From Flavobacteriales bacterium (GTDB lineage Bacteria; Bacteroidota; Bacteroidia; CAIKAF01): a DNA stretch of 41,856 nucleotides. The stretch lies in contig JAOABX010000022.1 of the NCBI GenBank assembly GCA_026418175.1, forward strand, positions 1 through 41,856, in the 5' to 3' direction. Positions within the stretch are counted from its first letter, which is position 1; each line of letters opens with the position of its first letter. The notes under the pieces are model-generated. The model was given only the letters and a program-made list of their open reading frames with translations, searched no databases and was not told where the DNA came from. Made by a program: the position numbers and the translations under genes. Of the stretch, positions 25,984-33,997 are shown in pieces.

Positions 25984-27240
25984 TTATTTAACCAACGCTG
26001 CTTTGTAATCATTCAACATCGAAAAATAGGTTTCAGAATGTAGGGTTTTAATATTTTTCAATTCCATTCGTTCACCTAAATTTTCGCGACCTATGTAACG
26101 ATTCCTGTTTACAGTAGGATAATTTAAATTTTTATGTGCTACAATACTCCAGCAAGTGGATGAACCATTACGAACAATAACTACTGACCAATATAGGAAT
26201 AATCTCCACAAACGATACCACCATTCTCCGTATTTACTCAAAATATATTCCTTATTATCTTCCCAATTCTTATACCATGCATGCAGTGTATGAGAATAAT
26301 GGATACCAATATTTTCTATTGTAACCACTTCAAAATTTGCATCCTGTAAACATTTTACCAGAAAACCTAGCGGAGTTGAAGCATCGGCTCCGGAGAAAAT
26401 ATATTCATTCATAAACAACCCCCACACCAGGTCTTCCCAATGCTGACCTTTCTTTAAAATACCTGGATTTGCACGCAAACCTGCTTGTTGCAGGTAGAAC
26501 AATCCATCATCATTCAGTTTATCATAAATTTTATTAATGAAGTTTTGGAACTTTCGAATACCCACGTGTTCACCCATTTCCAAGCAAGTAATCTTATCGT
26601 ATTTTTCTTTATGATTGGGATTGAACAATACATCGCGGTAATCCATTCGTAAAATACGTGCACGGTCTGCAACACCATGCTCGGCAATCTGACGATTCCC
26701 ATAGTCTGTACCTTCCTGAGCCAATGTAATACCGGTTGAATCTGTACCATAGTGCTTAGCAGCAAATGCTACCAACGTTCCCCATCCGCAACCAATATCG
26801 AGGTGTTTATCGCCTGGCTTCATCATTAGCTTTTCACAAACCATGGTCATCTTGCGGTCTTGAGCCTGCTCAAGGGTTTCGGTTTGTGGATTATGCCAAA
26901 AACCTCCGGTGTATACCATACGAGGGCCAAGGAATGAAGCAAAAAAATCATTACCACGGTCATAATGTGCACGAACAATTCGTTCATCCTGTTTTTTAGA
27001 ATGGATGACTACTTCCGGAATCATTCGAGAGAAAAAGAATTTTACATGATGAGGCGTAAGTTTAAAGTCAAAGTGGGTGTTTCGCAATTCCATGAATTCT
27101 TCAAAACTGCCTTTAATATCCACTTTCCCACTGATATAATCCTCTACAAAATGTCCAAAAGATGGATTTGCTCCTTTTACATATCGGCTTTTGGCGGAGG
27201 GTGATTTCACCTCAATGAAATCTAATGCGTGTTTACTCAT
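25984..27240 (-). CDS. Cyclopropane-fatty-acyl-phospholipid synthase family methyltransferase
   Basis: A 418-residue SAM-dependent enzyme that transfers a methyl(ene) group to unsaturated acyl chains in membrane lipids. The family landmark HYDRGNDFFASFLG (92-105) precedes the SAM site HLDIGCGWGTLVAFAAKHYG (146-165), followed by GITLAQEG and the CLEMGEHVG segment (the catalytic Glu/bicarbonate region of CFA synthases). It differs from E. coli Cfa in the N-terminal region and ends in a hydrophilic tail. Mycolic acid cyclopropane synthases and fungal/plant sphingolipid C9-methyltransferases are close relatives, so methyl branching is possible as well as ring formation. It has its own promoter (27261-27268) and terminator, hence is monocistronic. 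Confidence 0.88.
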   Translation of the reverse strand: MSKHALDFIEVKSPSAKSRYVKGANPSFGHFVEDYISGKVDIKGSFEEFMELRNTHFDFKLTPHHVKFFFSRMIPEVVIHSKKQDERIVRAHYDRGNDFFASFLGPRMVYTGGFWHNPQTETLEQAQDRKMTMVCEKLMMKPGDKHLDIGCGWGTLVAFAAKHYGTDSTGITLAQEGTDYGNRQIAEHGVADRARILRMDYRDVLFNPNHKEKYDKITCLEMGEHVGIRKFQNFINKIYDKLNDDGLFYLQQAGLRANPGILKKGQHWEDLVWGLFMNEYIFSGADASTPLGFLVKCLQDANFEVVTIENIGIHYSHTLHAWYKNWEDNKEYILSKYGEWWYRLWRLFLYWSVVIVRNGSSTCWSIVAHKNLNYPTVNRNRYIGRENLGERMELKNIKTLHSETYFSMLNDYKAALVK

Positions 27241-27260
27241 GTATTTTTAGTTATATGCAA

Positions 27261-27268
27261 CAAACATA
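27261..27268 (-). promoter_or_regulatory. Putative -7 promoter element of the CFA-synthase-like gene
   Basis: On the minus strand TATGTTTG, an exact TAnnTTTG match, 20 nt before the ATG at 27240. The 129-nt region is shared with the divergent acyl carrier protein gene. Confidence 0.5.
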
Positions 27269-27369
27269 CACAAAAAATTAAGACAAAAAACTGCTGTTTA
27301 TCAATTAAAAATGAATATCTCAGTTAATAAAAAATTAAATTATTCCGTAATTTTAAACAAAATTAATCG

Positions 27370-27606
27370 ATGGGTCCTGAAGCAGATTTTTTAGCACTAA
27401 TCCAACAACAGTTTCCGGAGGAAATTAGGCACAATATTTCATTCAATTCAAAAATCAGAGAATTAAAAGGATGGTCTTCTTTACAAGCATTGATTATTAC
27501 AGTTGCCATTGACGAAAAATATGGAATACCCCTTTCTGATGAAGATTTTAGAAGTGTAACTACCATTCATGATTTATTTACAACCATTCAAAATAAAATA
27601 AAGTAA
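27370..27606 (+). CDS. Acyl carrier protein (specialised)
   Basis: 78 residues with the four-helix ACP outline. The phosphopantetheine attachment serine is most likely Ser37 in LKGWSSLQALIITVAI; Leu follows it as in the usual DSL motif, but the preceding Asp is replaced by Ser. The second half, DEKYGIPLSDEDFRSVTTIH then DLFTTIQ, is typical ACP. WxSL variants are common for ACPs in O-antigen and specialised loci rather than housekeeping AcpP. It is the first gene of an operon with a ketoacyl-ACP synthase, a glycosyltransferase and an acetyltransferase. The start is the ATG at 27370; the next gene starts 4 nt after the stop. Confidence 0.82.
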   Translation: MGPEADFLALIQQQFPEEIRHNISFNSKIRELKGWSSLQALIITVAIDEKYGIPLSDEDFRSVTTIHDLFTTIQNKIK

Positions 27607-27610
27607 TTGA

Positions 27611-28669
27611 ATGGCATCCTTATCATTTGAACATTGTATTATTAAAGGAATTTCAACGGTGGTTCCTCGGCAAATAGAGATGAATGCAAGCCTGGAGGGA
27701 TTTACCGAAGAAGAAAAACGAGCCATTATACAAACCACAGGCATAGAAAAACGCAGAATAGCTCCTGCACATATTACATCCTCCGATCTTGGTGTATGTG
27801 CTGCTAAACATTTGATGGAATCTATTGGCTGGGAAAAATCTGATATTGAAATTTTAGTATTTGTTACACAAACTCCCGATTACCTCATTCCGGCCAATAG
27901 CATGCACATTCAACATCGGTTAGGATTATCAGAAAACACATTATGCCTGGATATCAATCAAGGCTGTGCTGCATTTGTTTATGGTCTTTCTGTAATGTAT
28001 GGCATGATGACCAGCGGAAAACTAAATAAAGGAATACTGATAACCTCCGACACCATAACACATACCATTCATCCAAAGGACAAAAGCTTACGTCCAATAT
28101 TTGCAGATGCCGGTTCAGCTATTGCAATCGAATATAATCATTCCGTGAAGAGCCCTTCGTATTTTGAATTGAAAGTTGATGGAAGCCGATTTGATAAAAT
28201 AATATTACGTAATGGGGGGTTTAGAAATTTTGTAATTAAAAATGGGAATGAGAACATATCAATACCTCATCAAAATGAAATTGCATCTTGTTTATACATG
28301 AACGGGCAAGATATTTTTCACTTTGGTTTGAGGGAGATTGCCCCACAAATTCAAGAACTAATGAACAAACATGCGATTGATTCTGATTCGATTAATTATT
28401 GGATTTTTCATCAGGCAAATAAATTACTCAATGATACCATTGCCAGAAAATTGCAAATTCCAGAAAACAAACTTCTTTATTCATTGCAGGAATACGGCAA
28501 TACAAGTTGTGCCACCATTCCGGTTACCCTCTCCAATAATTACGAGTTAATCAATGGAAAAGAATTAAAAACTATTGTCAGTGGTTTTGGAGTAGGCCTA
28601 TCGTGGGGAACAGCCTACCTAGAATTAAACAACATCAACTGCCAACCTATCATTACATATGAAGACTAA
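27611..28669 (+). CDS. 3-oxoacyl-ACP synthase III-like (KAS III/FabH family)
   Basis: A condensing enzyme of 352 residues that in the family joins an acyl-CoA starter to malonyl-ACP. The catalytic triad is intact: Cys119 in INQGCAAFVYG, His267 in WIFHQANK, and Asn297 in YGNTSCATIP. The C-terminal glycine-rich VSGFGVGLSWG loop is as in FabH. The adjacent ACP probably carries the product. In glycan loci such KAS III proteins make short acyl groups, for example 3-hydroxybutyryl, for N-acylation of amino sugars; here no ketoreductase is seen. It overlaps the next gene by 11 nt. Confidence 0.9.
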   Translation: MASLSFEHCIIKGISTVVPRQIEMNASLEGFTEEEKRAIIQTTGIEKRRIAPAHITSSDLGVCAAKHLMESIGWEKSDIEILVFVTQTPDYLIPANSMHIQHRLGLSENTLCLDINQGCAAFVYGLSVMYGMMTSGKLNKGILITSDTITHTIHPKDKSLRPIFADAGSAIAIEYNHSVKSPSYFELKVDGSRFDKIILRNGGFRNFVIKNGNENISIPHQNEIASCLYMNGQDIFHFGLREIAPQIQELMNKHAIDSDSINYWIFHQANKLLNDTIARKLQIPENKLLYSLQEYGNTSCATIPVTLSNNYELINGKELKTIVSGFGVGLSWGTAYLELNNINCQPIITYED

Positions 28670-29588
28670 TATCCAGCCCGGCCTGATTTCAGTGGTTATT
28701 CCTGTGTACAACTCACAGGAAACTATTGGTAGTGTATGTAAAATTATTCAGCATCAATTGAATGAAAAACAATGGAATTTCGAAATTATTTTAGTGGATG
28801 ATCACAGTAATTCTGAAACTCAAAAAATAACAGAAAGCCTAAAACTTGAGTTTAATGATAAAATGCAACTTATACGACTAGCTAAAAATTACGGGCAGAA
28901 CAGTGCCACCCTTTGTGGAATTTCACATGCCAAAGGAGATATCGTAGTAACATTAGACGATGATTTAGATTATCGTCCAGAAGATATTATTCCGCTTGTA
29001 GAAACACTATATGCAACAGAAGCAGATGTGGTGTATGGATTTCATAATAACACTTCCATTTTAAGAAAATGGGGACGAAAAATCATTGCACGATTTTTAT
29101 ACCAAGGAAAAGGGAAATATAGTACCCTGGGATCATCATTCCGAGTATTAAAAAAAGATTTGGCAGAAAAAGTAAGCCTGCATGCACATGATCATGCATT
29201 TATTAATCAAATAATCTCGTGGTACACCAGTGATGTTGCATATTATAAACTTTCAAATAACACACCTAAAAATTCAAAATCAGGATATTCTACGTTTGAA
29301 CTTATGAAAATTGGGCTTAAGCTAATATTTTTCTATTCTTCCTTCCCCTTGTTAGCTATTATGGGTTTTTCATTTTTAGCAGCAGCAATTAGTTTTGTTG
29401 CTGGCATCTATTATCTTATTATTAAGCTTAGCAAAGGAGCTCCGCTAGGATATACTTCAACCATTGTATCAATTTTATTTGGAAGCAGTATCATCTTATT
29501 CAGTATTGGAGTATTAGCAGCATTTATCAATCGTATTTATGACACTCGTATAAAAAAGCCAACATTTTCCATTAAGCATAAAACATGA
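28659..29588 (+). CDS. GT2 glycosyltransferase with two C-terminal membrane helices (GtrB/ArnC/DPM-like)
   Basis: A 309-residue enzyme that in homologues transfers a sugar from a nucleotide donor to polyprenyl phosphate at the inner membrane. The N-terminal GT-A fold begins ISVVIPVYNSQETIG (10-24), with ILVDDHSN (44-51) and the metal-binding VTLDDDLDY (97-105). Two hydrophobic segments (about 225-255 and 265-295) follow, which is the GtrB/ArnC layout. It is translationally coupled to both neighbours (11-nt overlap upstream, ATGA overlap downstream). The likely role is making a polyprenyl-phosphate-linked sugar, possibly the N-acylated amino sugar of this operon; the sugar is inferred. Confidence 0.85.
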   Translation: MKTNIQPGLISVVIPVYNSQETIGSVCKIIQHQLNEKQWNFEIILVDDHSNSETQKITESLKLEFNDKMQLIRLAKNYGQNSATLCGISHAKGDIVVTLDDDLDYRPEDIIPLVETLYATEADVVYGFHNNTSILRKWGRKIIARFLYQGKGKYSTLGSSFRVLKKDLAEKVSLHAHDHAFINQIISWYTSDVAYYKLSNNTPKNSKSGYSTFELMKIGLKLIFFYSSFPLLAIMGFSFLAAAISFVAGIYYLIIKLSKGAPLGYTSTIVSILFGSSIILFSIGVLAAFINRIYDTRIKKPTFSIKHKT

Positions 29589-30175
29589 TGGTGATTAAAC
29601 AATATGGAATTTCACTACAATCTGTTACTGAAAATGATTTAGAAATCATCCGGCATTGGAGGAATGATGAATCCGTTTTAAAGCACATGCTATTTCAGAA
29701 AAAAATCACCCAACAGGAACAAATAGCTTGGTTTAAAAAATTAGATAAAATTCACAACTTGTATTTTATTTATAATCGTCAAGGAGTTATACATTTAAAG
29801 AATATTGATTGGGAATTAAAAGAAGCAGAAGCTGGAATTTTTACAACAAAATTGGAACATTCGTTTATTAACATTGGCGCCATCATTACGCTTATGGATT
29901 TTGCCTTTTATGCCCTTTCCATAAATCAGTTGCATGCTAAAGTAAATAAGTTATCTATTGCTAACATTACCATGAATCTTCAACTAGGATACCGAATTAT
30001 TTCAAATGAAGAAAAACATGTAAGAATGATTTGCAAACGCGCTAATTATTGCATCAATGAAAACCTAAGAAAATGGCTTAAAAAAACATCTAAAGACAAT
30101 TTGGGATTAACCATTGAATTATCTGAAAATGATAATTGGATTACACGTTATATTGAACCTAAATTTTTACGATAA
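29585..30175 (+). CDS. GNAT-family N-acyltransferase, amino-sugar type
   Basis: 196 residues. The start is ATG-ATG overlapping the GT2 stop as ATGA. The N-terminal pattern EIIRHWRNDESVLKHMLFQK, then ITQQEQIAWFKKLD, is that of sugar N-acetyltransferases such as PseH/FdtC/WecD-like GNAT proteins. The C-terminal core, INIGAIITLMDFAFYALSIN then QLHAKVNKLSIANITMNLQL and GYRI, is the acetyl-CoA fold. Next to an ACP and KAS III, the donor may be an acyl-ACP rather than acetyl-CoA; this is inference. Its 3' end overlaps the convergent gene on the other strand by 28 bp, so the last codons of both are double-coding. Confidence 0.82.
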   Translation: MMVIKQYGISLQSVTENDLEIIRHWRNDESVLKHMLFQKKITQQEQIAWFKKLDKIHNLYFIYNRQGVIHLKNIDWELKEAEAGIFTTKLEHSFINIGAIITLMDFAFYALSINQLHAKVNKLSIANITMNLQLGYRIISNEEKHVRMICKRANYCINENLRKWLKKTSKDNLGLTIELSENDNWITRYIEPKFLR

Positions 30176-31029
30176 TCAATCCCCCAAGCTTTAAGCTGTA
30201 GTAATAGCATCAAACGAATAGGGAAACAAGGATGAATTCCCCACTTAAAAAAACGAACCAAAATAGGAGAATCGGAAAACGGAATATTTTGAATCTCCAA
30301 ATCAGGAAATATCTTATTGATAACAAGATAATATTGTTCTCTATTATAAGCAACATATTCCTTCGGCTGACGGCGTTTAAAAATTTCCATCCCAATATGA
30401 AATGTATGATCAATATCCTGTAACCAATTGAGTTTTTTGGAATATGCAAATAAGTTTTGTGAAAACGATATTTCAAAAAAAGGTACGCCGATGCATACAT
30501 CACCCAGAAAAAATTTTGAATACAACGAACGATGAAATACAAAACAATCAAAACCGGGATGGGATTTCCCAGGTTGTTGAAGTATTAAATCCAAATCATC
30601 CAGTGAATGATACAAAGGCTTAATTCTACGGCGATTAATTATCAAGGCATCATACCCCTGATTCAAATAAGCATGAAGTTTCAGATAAAAATTTGGATAA
30701 AGTGAAATATCAATATTGGAGTAAATATAAAAATCAGCTTCAACCCGATGATATGCAACATTAAGAATTTCTGCAATGAGAGGTAACTTTCTGGGAACCT
30801 TGAATGAACATTTATTTAAAACAGATTGCTGCAAATAAGGCAGCGCAACAAAATCATTGGGTATTATCTGTTGATCTTCAGGATAAGTAACACAACAAAC
30901 TTCTATATCAACAATTCCGGAAGCTTCTTTTCTTGCTTTTCGAATCGTTTCAAACGTTACTTGCTGAGCAAAATTCAAATCAGAGGAAGAAGGCGGTTGA
31001 AAGGGATTGATAATATGCGCTATCCTCAT
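30148..31029 (-). CDS. Putative glycosyltransferase, last gene of the minus-strand glycan operon
   Basis: A 293-residue protein that I do not place in a named family. It starts MRIAHIINPFQPPSSSDLNF and has a GT-A-like centre: ADFYIYSNIDISLYPNFYLKL (99-119, DxD-like NID) and PGFDCFVFHRSLYS. This resembles glycosyltransferase-like proteins of capsule/O-antigen loci. No signal peptide or membrane helix is evident. Its ATG overlaps the stop of the upstream gene (ATGA), so it is co-translated with that glycosyltransferase-like gene. Donor and acceptor are unknown. Confidence 0.65.
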   Translation of the reverse strand: MRIAHIINPFQPPSSSDLNFAQQVTFETIRKARKEASGIVDIEVCCVTYPEDQQIIPNDFVALPYLQQSVLNKCSFKVPRKLPLIAEILNVAYHRVEADFYIYSNIDISLYPNFYLKLHAYLNQGYDALIINRRRIKPLYHSLDDLDLILQQPGKSHPGFDCFVFHRSLYSKFFLGDVCIGVPFFEISFSQNLFAYSKKLNWLQDIDHTFHIGMEIFKRRQPKEYVAYNREQYYLVINKIFPDLEIQNIPFSDSPILVRFFKWGIHPCFPIRLMLLLQLKAWGIDYRKNLGSI

Positions 31030-32201
31030 ATGTATTGATTGGGTTTAAACGTAAGTATTTTGTTCCAGAGGCTCCAATCAGTATCACCAAAATGATGATA
31101 CACATGAATAAAATTAGGATAAATGTTATTTTTTTGAATTGTAAAACAACCATTATCTTGAAGAAAAATGCCTGAAGTATTATAATCTATAATTAGATTC
31201 CATTTTTTAGAAAGCGTAGGATGATTTTGCATGCCCAATTTCCAAACTGTAGCTACCAGCGTACCTTGATCGCGAATTTTCCAATTTGGGTCTGAAAAAA
31301 TTTGCTTTGTTAATTCATGCCAAGTTTGCATAAAATTGTTGACACCTGTATTAAATAAAAAAACGCCGCCATTCCAATGTTGCCAATTAGATTTACGAAT
31401 TGAGATAGCAAATTTATTTTCAATATTTTCTTTTAAATGATTGCAATTATCTTTAAATACAGGCCTTCCATCAGGTAGTTGAATTTCTTGCTTTAATAAA
31501 TTCCATCGAAGTTCTAGCTTCCTTGCAATATATTTTAAATTCACATTTCGCATTATCACTCGACCGGACGAATCATACCAAAGTTGAGTGGATTTATCCA
31601 ATATGAAATCATGTAACTTAAATTGATATGGTGATAAAAAATAACGCAGATAAAAAAATATTTTTGTATAAAAATTTCGTTTCACATAAGCTATTCGATT
31701 GAATAATAATCTACGTTGATTTATTATATAAACATCTTTACTTTGAGAATATTCATCTTGTAAATTTATTTCATACTCAATTTTTCTTCTTATGTTTTGA
31801 AACATATCTAAACAACCACAATTTACAGCATACGAGCTAAATTGTTTTAATTTACAATGATCTGGAGCGAAGGTTACCGGAGGAACATATTGATCAAAAA
31901 TTTTATCTACATTTTCACTCCAGGCAAGCACATCACTGTCTAAATATGCTACCAGATAATTAGCTGGTAATATAGTATGTAATGATGTTTTGAGATAAAT
32001 GGAAGCCTGATGATGACTATATGAAGGATCTACATTTATATCTATCAGATTAGAATAATGAATAGGATATTCGTTTCGTTTAGTATCTGTAACTACAAAA
32101 ATGGGATATTTAGTTCGGGCAGAAAGCCATTCATAACTTTCTTTCAGCATGTTTAAATGCTCTGAAGCGCCACACACTACAAAAACAAATGCTCGTTGCA
32201 T
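31026..32201 (-). CDS. Putative glycosyltransferase (GT-A fold, DxD motif)
   Basis: 391 residues. The N-terminus AFVFVVCGASEHLNMLKESY and YPIFVVTDT (33-41) are followed by ASIYLKTSLH and YLVAYLDSDVLAWSENVDKI (83-102), where Asp88-Ser-Asp90 is a DxD metal site. Later NGGVFLFNTGVNNFMQTW is the NxGVxLFN-type segment found in GT8-like and related hexosyltransferases. It is a long, Trp/His-rich variant and I cannot name the sugar. It lies 13 nt after the asparagine synthetase gene and overlaps the next gene by 4 nt, so it belongs to the same transcript. Confidence 0.72.
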   Translation of the reverse strand: MQRAFVFVVCGASEHLNMLKESYEWLSARTKYPIFVVTDTKRNEYPIHYSNLIDINVDPSYSHHQASIYLKTSLHTILPANYLVAYLDSDVLAWSENVDKIFDQYVPPVTFAPDHCKLKQFSSYAVNCGCLDMFQNIRRKIEYEINLQDEYSQSKDVYIINQRRLLFNRIAYVKRNFYTKIFFYLRYFLSPYQFKLHDFILDKSTQLWYDSSGRVIMRNVNLKYIARKLELRWNLLKQEIQLPDGRPVFKDNCNHLKENIENKFAISIRKSNWQHWNGGVFLFNTGVNNFMQTWHELTKQIFSDPNWKIRDQGTLVATVWKLGMQNHPTLSKKWNLIIDYNTSGIFLQDNGCFTIQKNNIYPNFIHVYHHFGDTDWSLWNKILTFKPNQYI

Positions 32202-32214
32202 CTTTTAAAATGAT

Positions 32215-33996
32215 TTATTCCATCCAAACCTGCCACCAGTTTTCAAGTACAAATAATTTCCAAAGTTTCCAGTGATCTTTTATTTCAATACATGTTTGAA
32301 GATACGATTTATTTATTACTCCATGATTGATTATCAAACCATTCATCAAAGTGTTTGAATATAATTGATAATTCATATAAAACTTATCGGGCCCCACAAA
32401 CCCTTGCTTTGGTCTATTTAAAATAATATCAGGAACGTGATTTTTAAGCACCGACTTTAAAAAAGGTTTTTGATCGGAAGGTTTAAAATAAACGTTGGGA
32501 TGTAAACTCAACATAAAATCAACCAATGCATGATCTAAAAAAGGAACCCTTACTTCTAACGAATGAGCCATGGAAGCTCGATCCATTTTGGTTAATATTA
32601 ATTCATTCATGAATGTATGGAGATCGAGCAATTGTATTTGTTTTAAAACAGGAAGGCCATCATATCTATAAGTATCTAAATGCTCAAACGGATCATCCGG
32701 AATATTTTTTAAAAATTCACTACTTAAACATTGCTTTAACTCATTTCGACTAAACAACCCCATACTCATGGCATGTATGTAATGCTGTTTAATCTGCTTA
32801 AAATCAAGTTTTTTAATTTTACGCAGCCATTTTTGCAAAACAGAAGCATAGTAAAAATGTTGAGGTTTATGCCACCAATAGCCCCCAAGTATTTCGTCGG
32901 CACCCTCCCCAGAAACTACCGCTTTTACATGCCTTCTGGCTAATTCACTGACAGCATAAGTTGGAAGAATAGAAATATCTGCTATGGGGTCATCGTAGTG
33001 CCACATTAACTTTTTAACTTGGTCTAGCTGAATTTTATCAAGAATTTCAGCATGCCACATGGCACCTGCAGCTTGTGCAACCATCTCTGCATATTGATGC
33101 TCACTTTCATTCCAGTCCTTAAATCCAATCGAGAACGCATGAGTAGGATAATTGAGAGACTTTTGCATTAGCAATACCAAGGAAGAAGAATCTAAGCCAC
33201 CGCTTAAAAATGATCCTATGGGTACATCAGCTATTAAATGTTGTGATAAGGATTGTAATAATAAATGATAAAATGATTCAAAAGCCTCTTTACTGTTCAG
33301 CACTAAGTTATCAACCTTTGGAGTATAATAGCGTTGTAATGAATATGTAAAATCATTCAAATTTAATTCTAAAAAATGTGCCGCAGGCAGCTTTAAAATA
33401 TTCTTCCAGATAGTGTGGGGAGAAGGGATGTACCGATTGGCCAAAAACCATGAAATAGCAGCAGCATTAATATCCTTCTTCAAGTATGAGGTAGCCAAAA
33501 TCCCTTTTAATTCTGAAGCAAATAAAAACATGGATGAATTAAGGGAATAATAAAGTGGTTTAATACCAAAACGATCACGACATAAAAATAGTTTTCCATT
33601 ATTTTCATCAAACAATGCAAAAGCAAACATGCCAGATAGTTTTTCAGGCAACCTTTTACCCCATATTTTATAGCCGTGTATTAAAACCTCGGTATCAGTT
33701 TGCGTTTTAAATATGCACCCATGTGCTTGAAGTTCTTTGCGAAGCTGCCTGAAATTATAAATTTCGCCATTTAACACTACATGGATTGAAGCATCATCGC
33801 TGCACATGGGTTGATGCCCGGCTGGTGATAAATCAATAAAAGATAATCTTCGATGAATAAGCCCTGCTTTTTTATTTTCAGATAAATATAATCCCTCATC
33901 ATCTGGCCCCCGATGTTTCAATGCATTAGACATGCGTTGCAATGGCTGTATATCCAACAACAATTCTTTTGAAAAAACACCTCCAATGCCACACAT
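32215..33996 (-). CDS. asnB: Asparagine synthase (glutamine-hydrolysing) family amidotransferase
   Basis: 593 residues. The mature start MCGIGGVF places Cys2 as the glutaminase nucleophile; HRRLSFIDLSPAGHQPM, LNGEIYNFRQLR and TDTEVLIHGY complete the class II amidotransferase domain (1-~200). The synthetase domain carries the PP-loop SFLSGGLDSSSLVLL (263-277) and VSGEGADEILGGYWWH. In glycan loci AsnB homologues often amidate uronic acids or act on other carboxyl groups instead of making free asparagine; nothing in the sequence settles that. It is a middle gene of the minus-strand operon: the UbiA gene ends 1 nt upstream and a glycosyltransferase follows 13 nt downstream. Confidence 0.92.
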   Translation of the reverse strand: MCGIGGVFSKELLLDIQPLQRMSNALKHRGPDDEGLYLSENKKAGLIHRRLSFIDLSPAGHQPMCSDDASIHVVLNGEIYNFRQLRKELQAHGCIFKTQTDTEVLIHGYKIWGKRLPEKLSGMFAFALFDENNGKLFLCRDRFGIKPLYYSLNSSMFLFASELKGILATSYLKKDINAAAISWFLANRYIPSPHTIWKNILKLPAAHFLELNLNDFTYSLQRYYTPKVDNLVLNSKEAFESFYHLLLQSLSQHLIADVPIGSFLSGGLDSSSLVLLMQKSLNYPTHAFSIGFKDWNESEHQYAEMVAQAAGAMWHAEILDKIQLDQVKKLMWHYDDPIADISILPTYAVSELARRHVKAVVSGEGADEILGGYWWHKPQHFYYASVLQKWLRKIKKLDFKQIKQHYIHAMSMGLFSRNELKQCLSSEFLKNIPDDPFEHLDTYRYDGLPVLKQIQLLDLHTFMNELILTKMDRASMAHSLEVRVPFLDHALVDFMLSLHPNVYFKPSDQKPFLKSVLKNHVPDIILNRPKQGFVGPDKFYMNYQLYSNTLMNGLIINHGVINKSYLQTCIEIKDHWKLWKLFVLENWWQVWME

Positions 33997-33997
33997 G

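Noticed and set aside
26965-27204. Plus-strand frames opposite the CFA-like gene
   Set aside because: They overlap the conserved N-terminal region of the methyltransferase and have no promoter or similarity that I can see.
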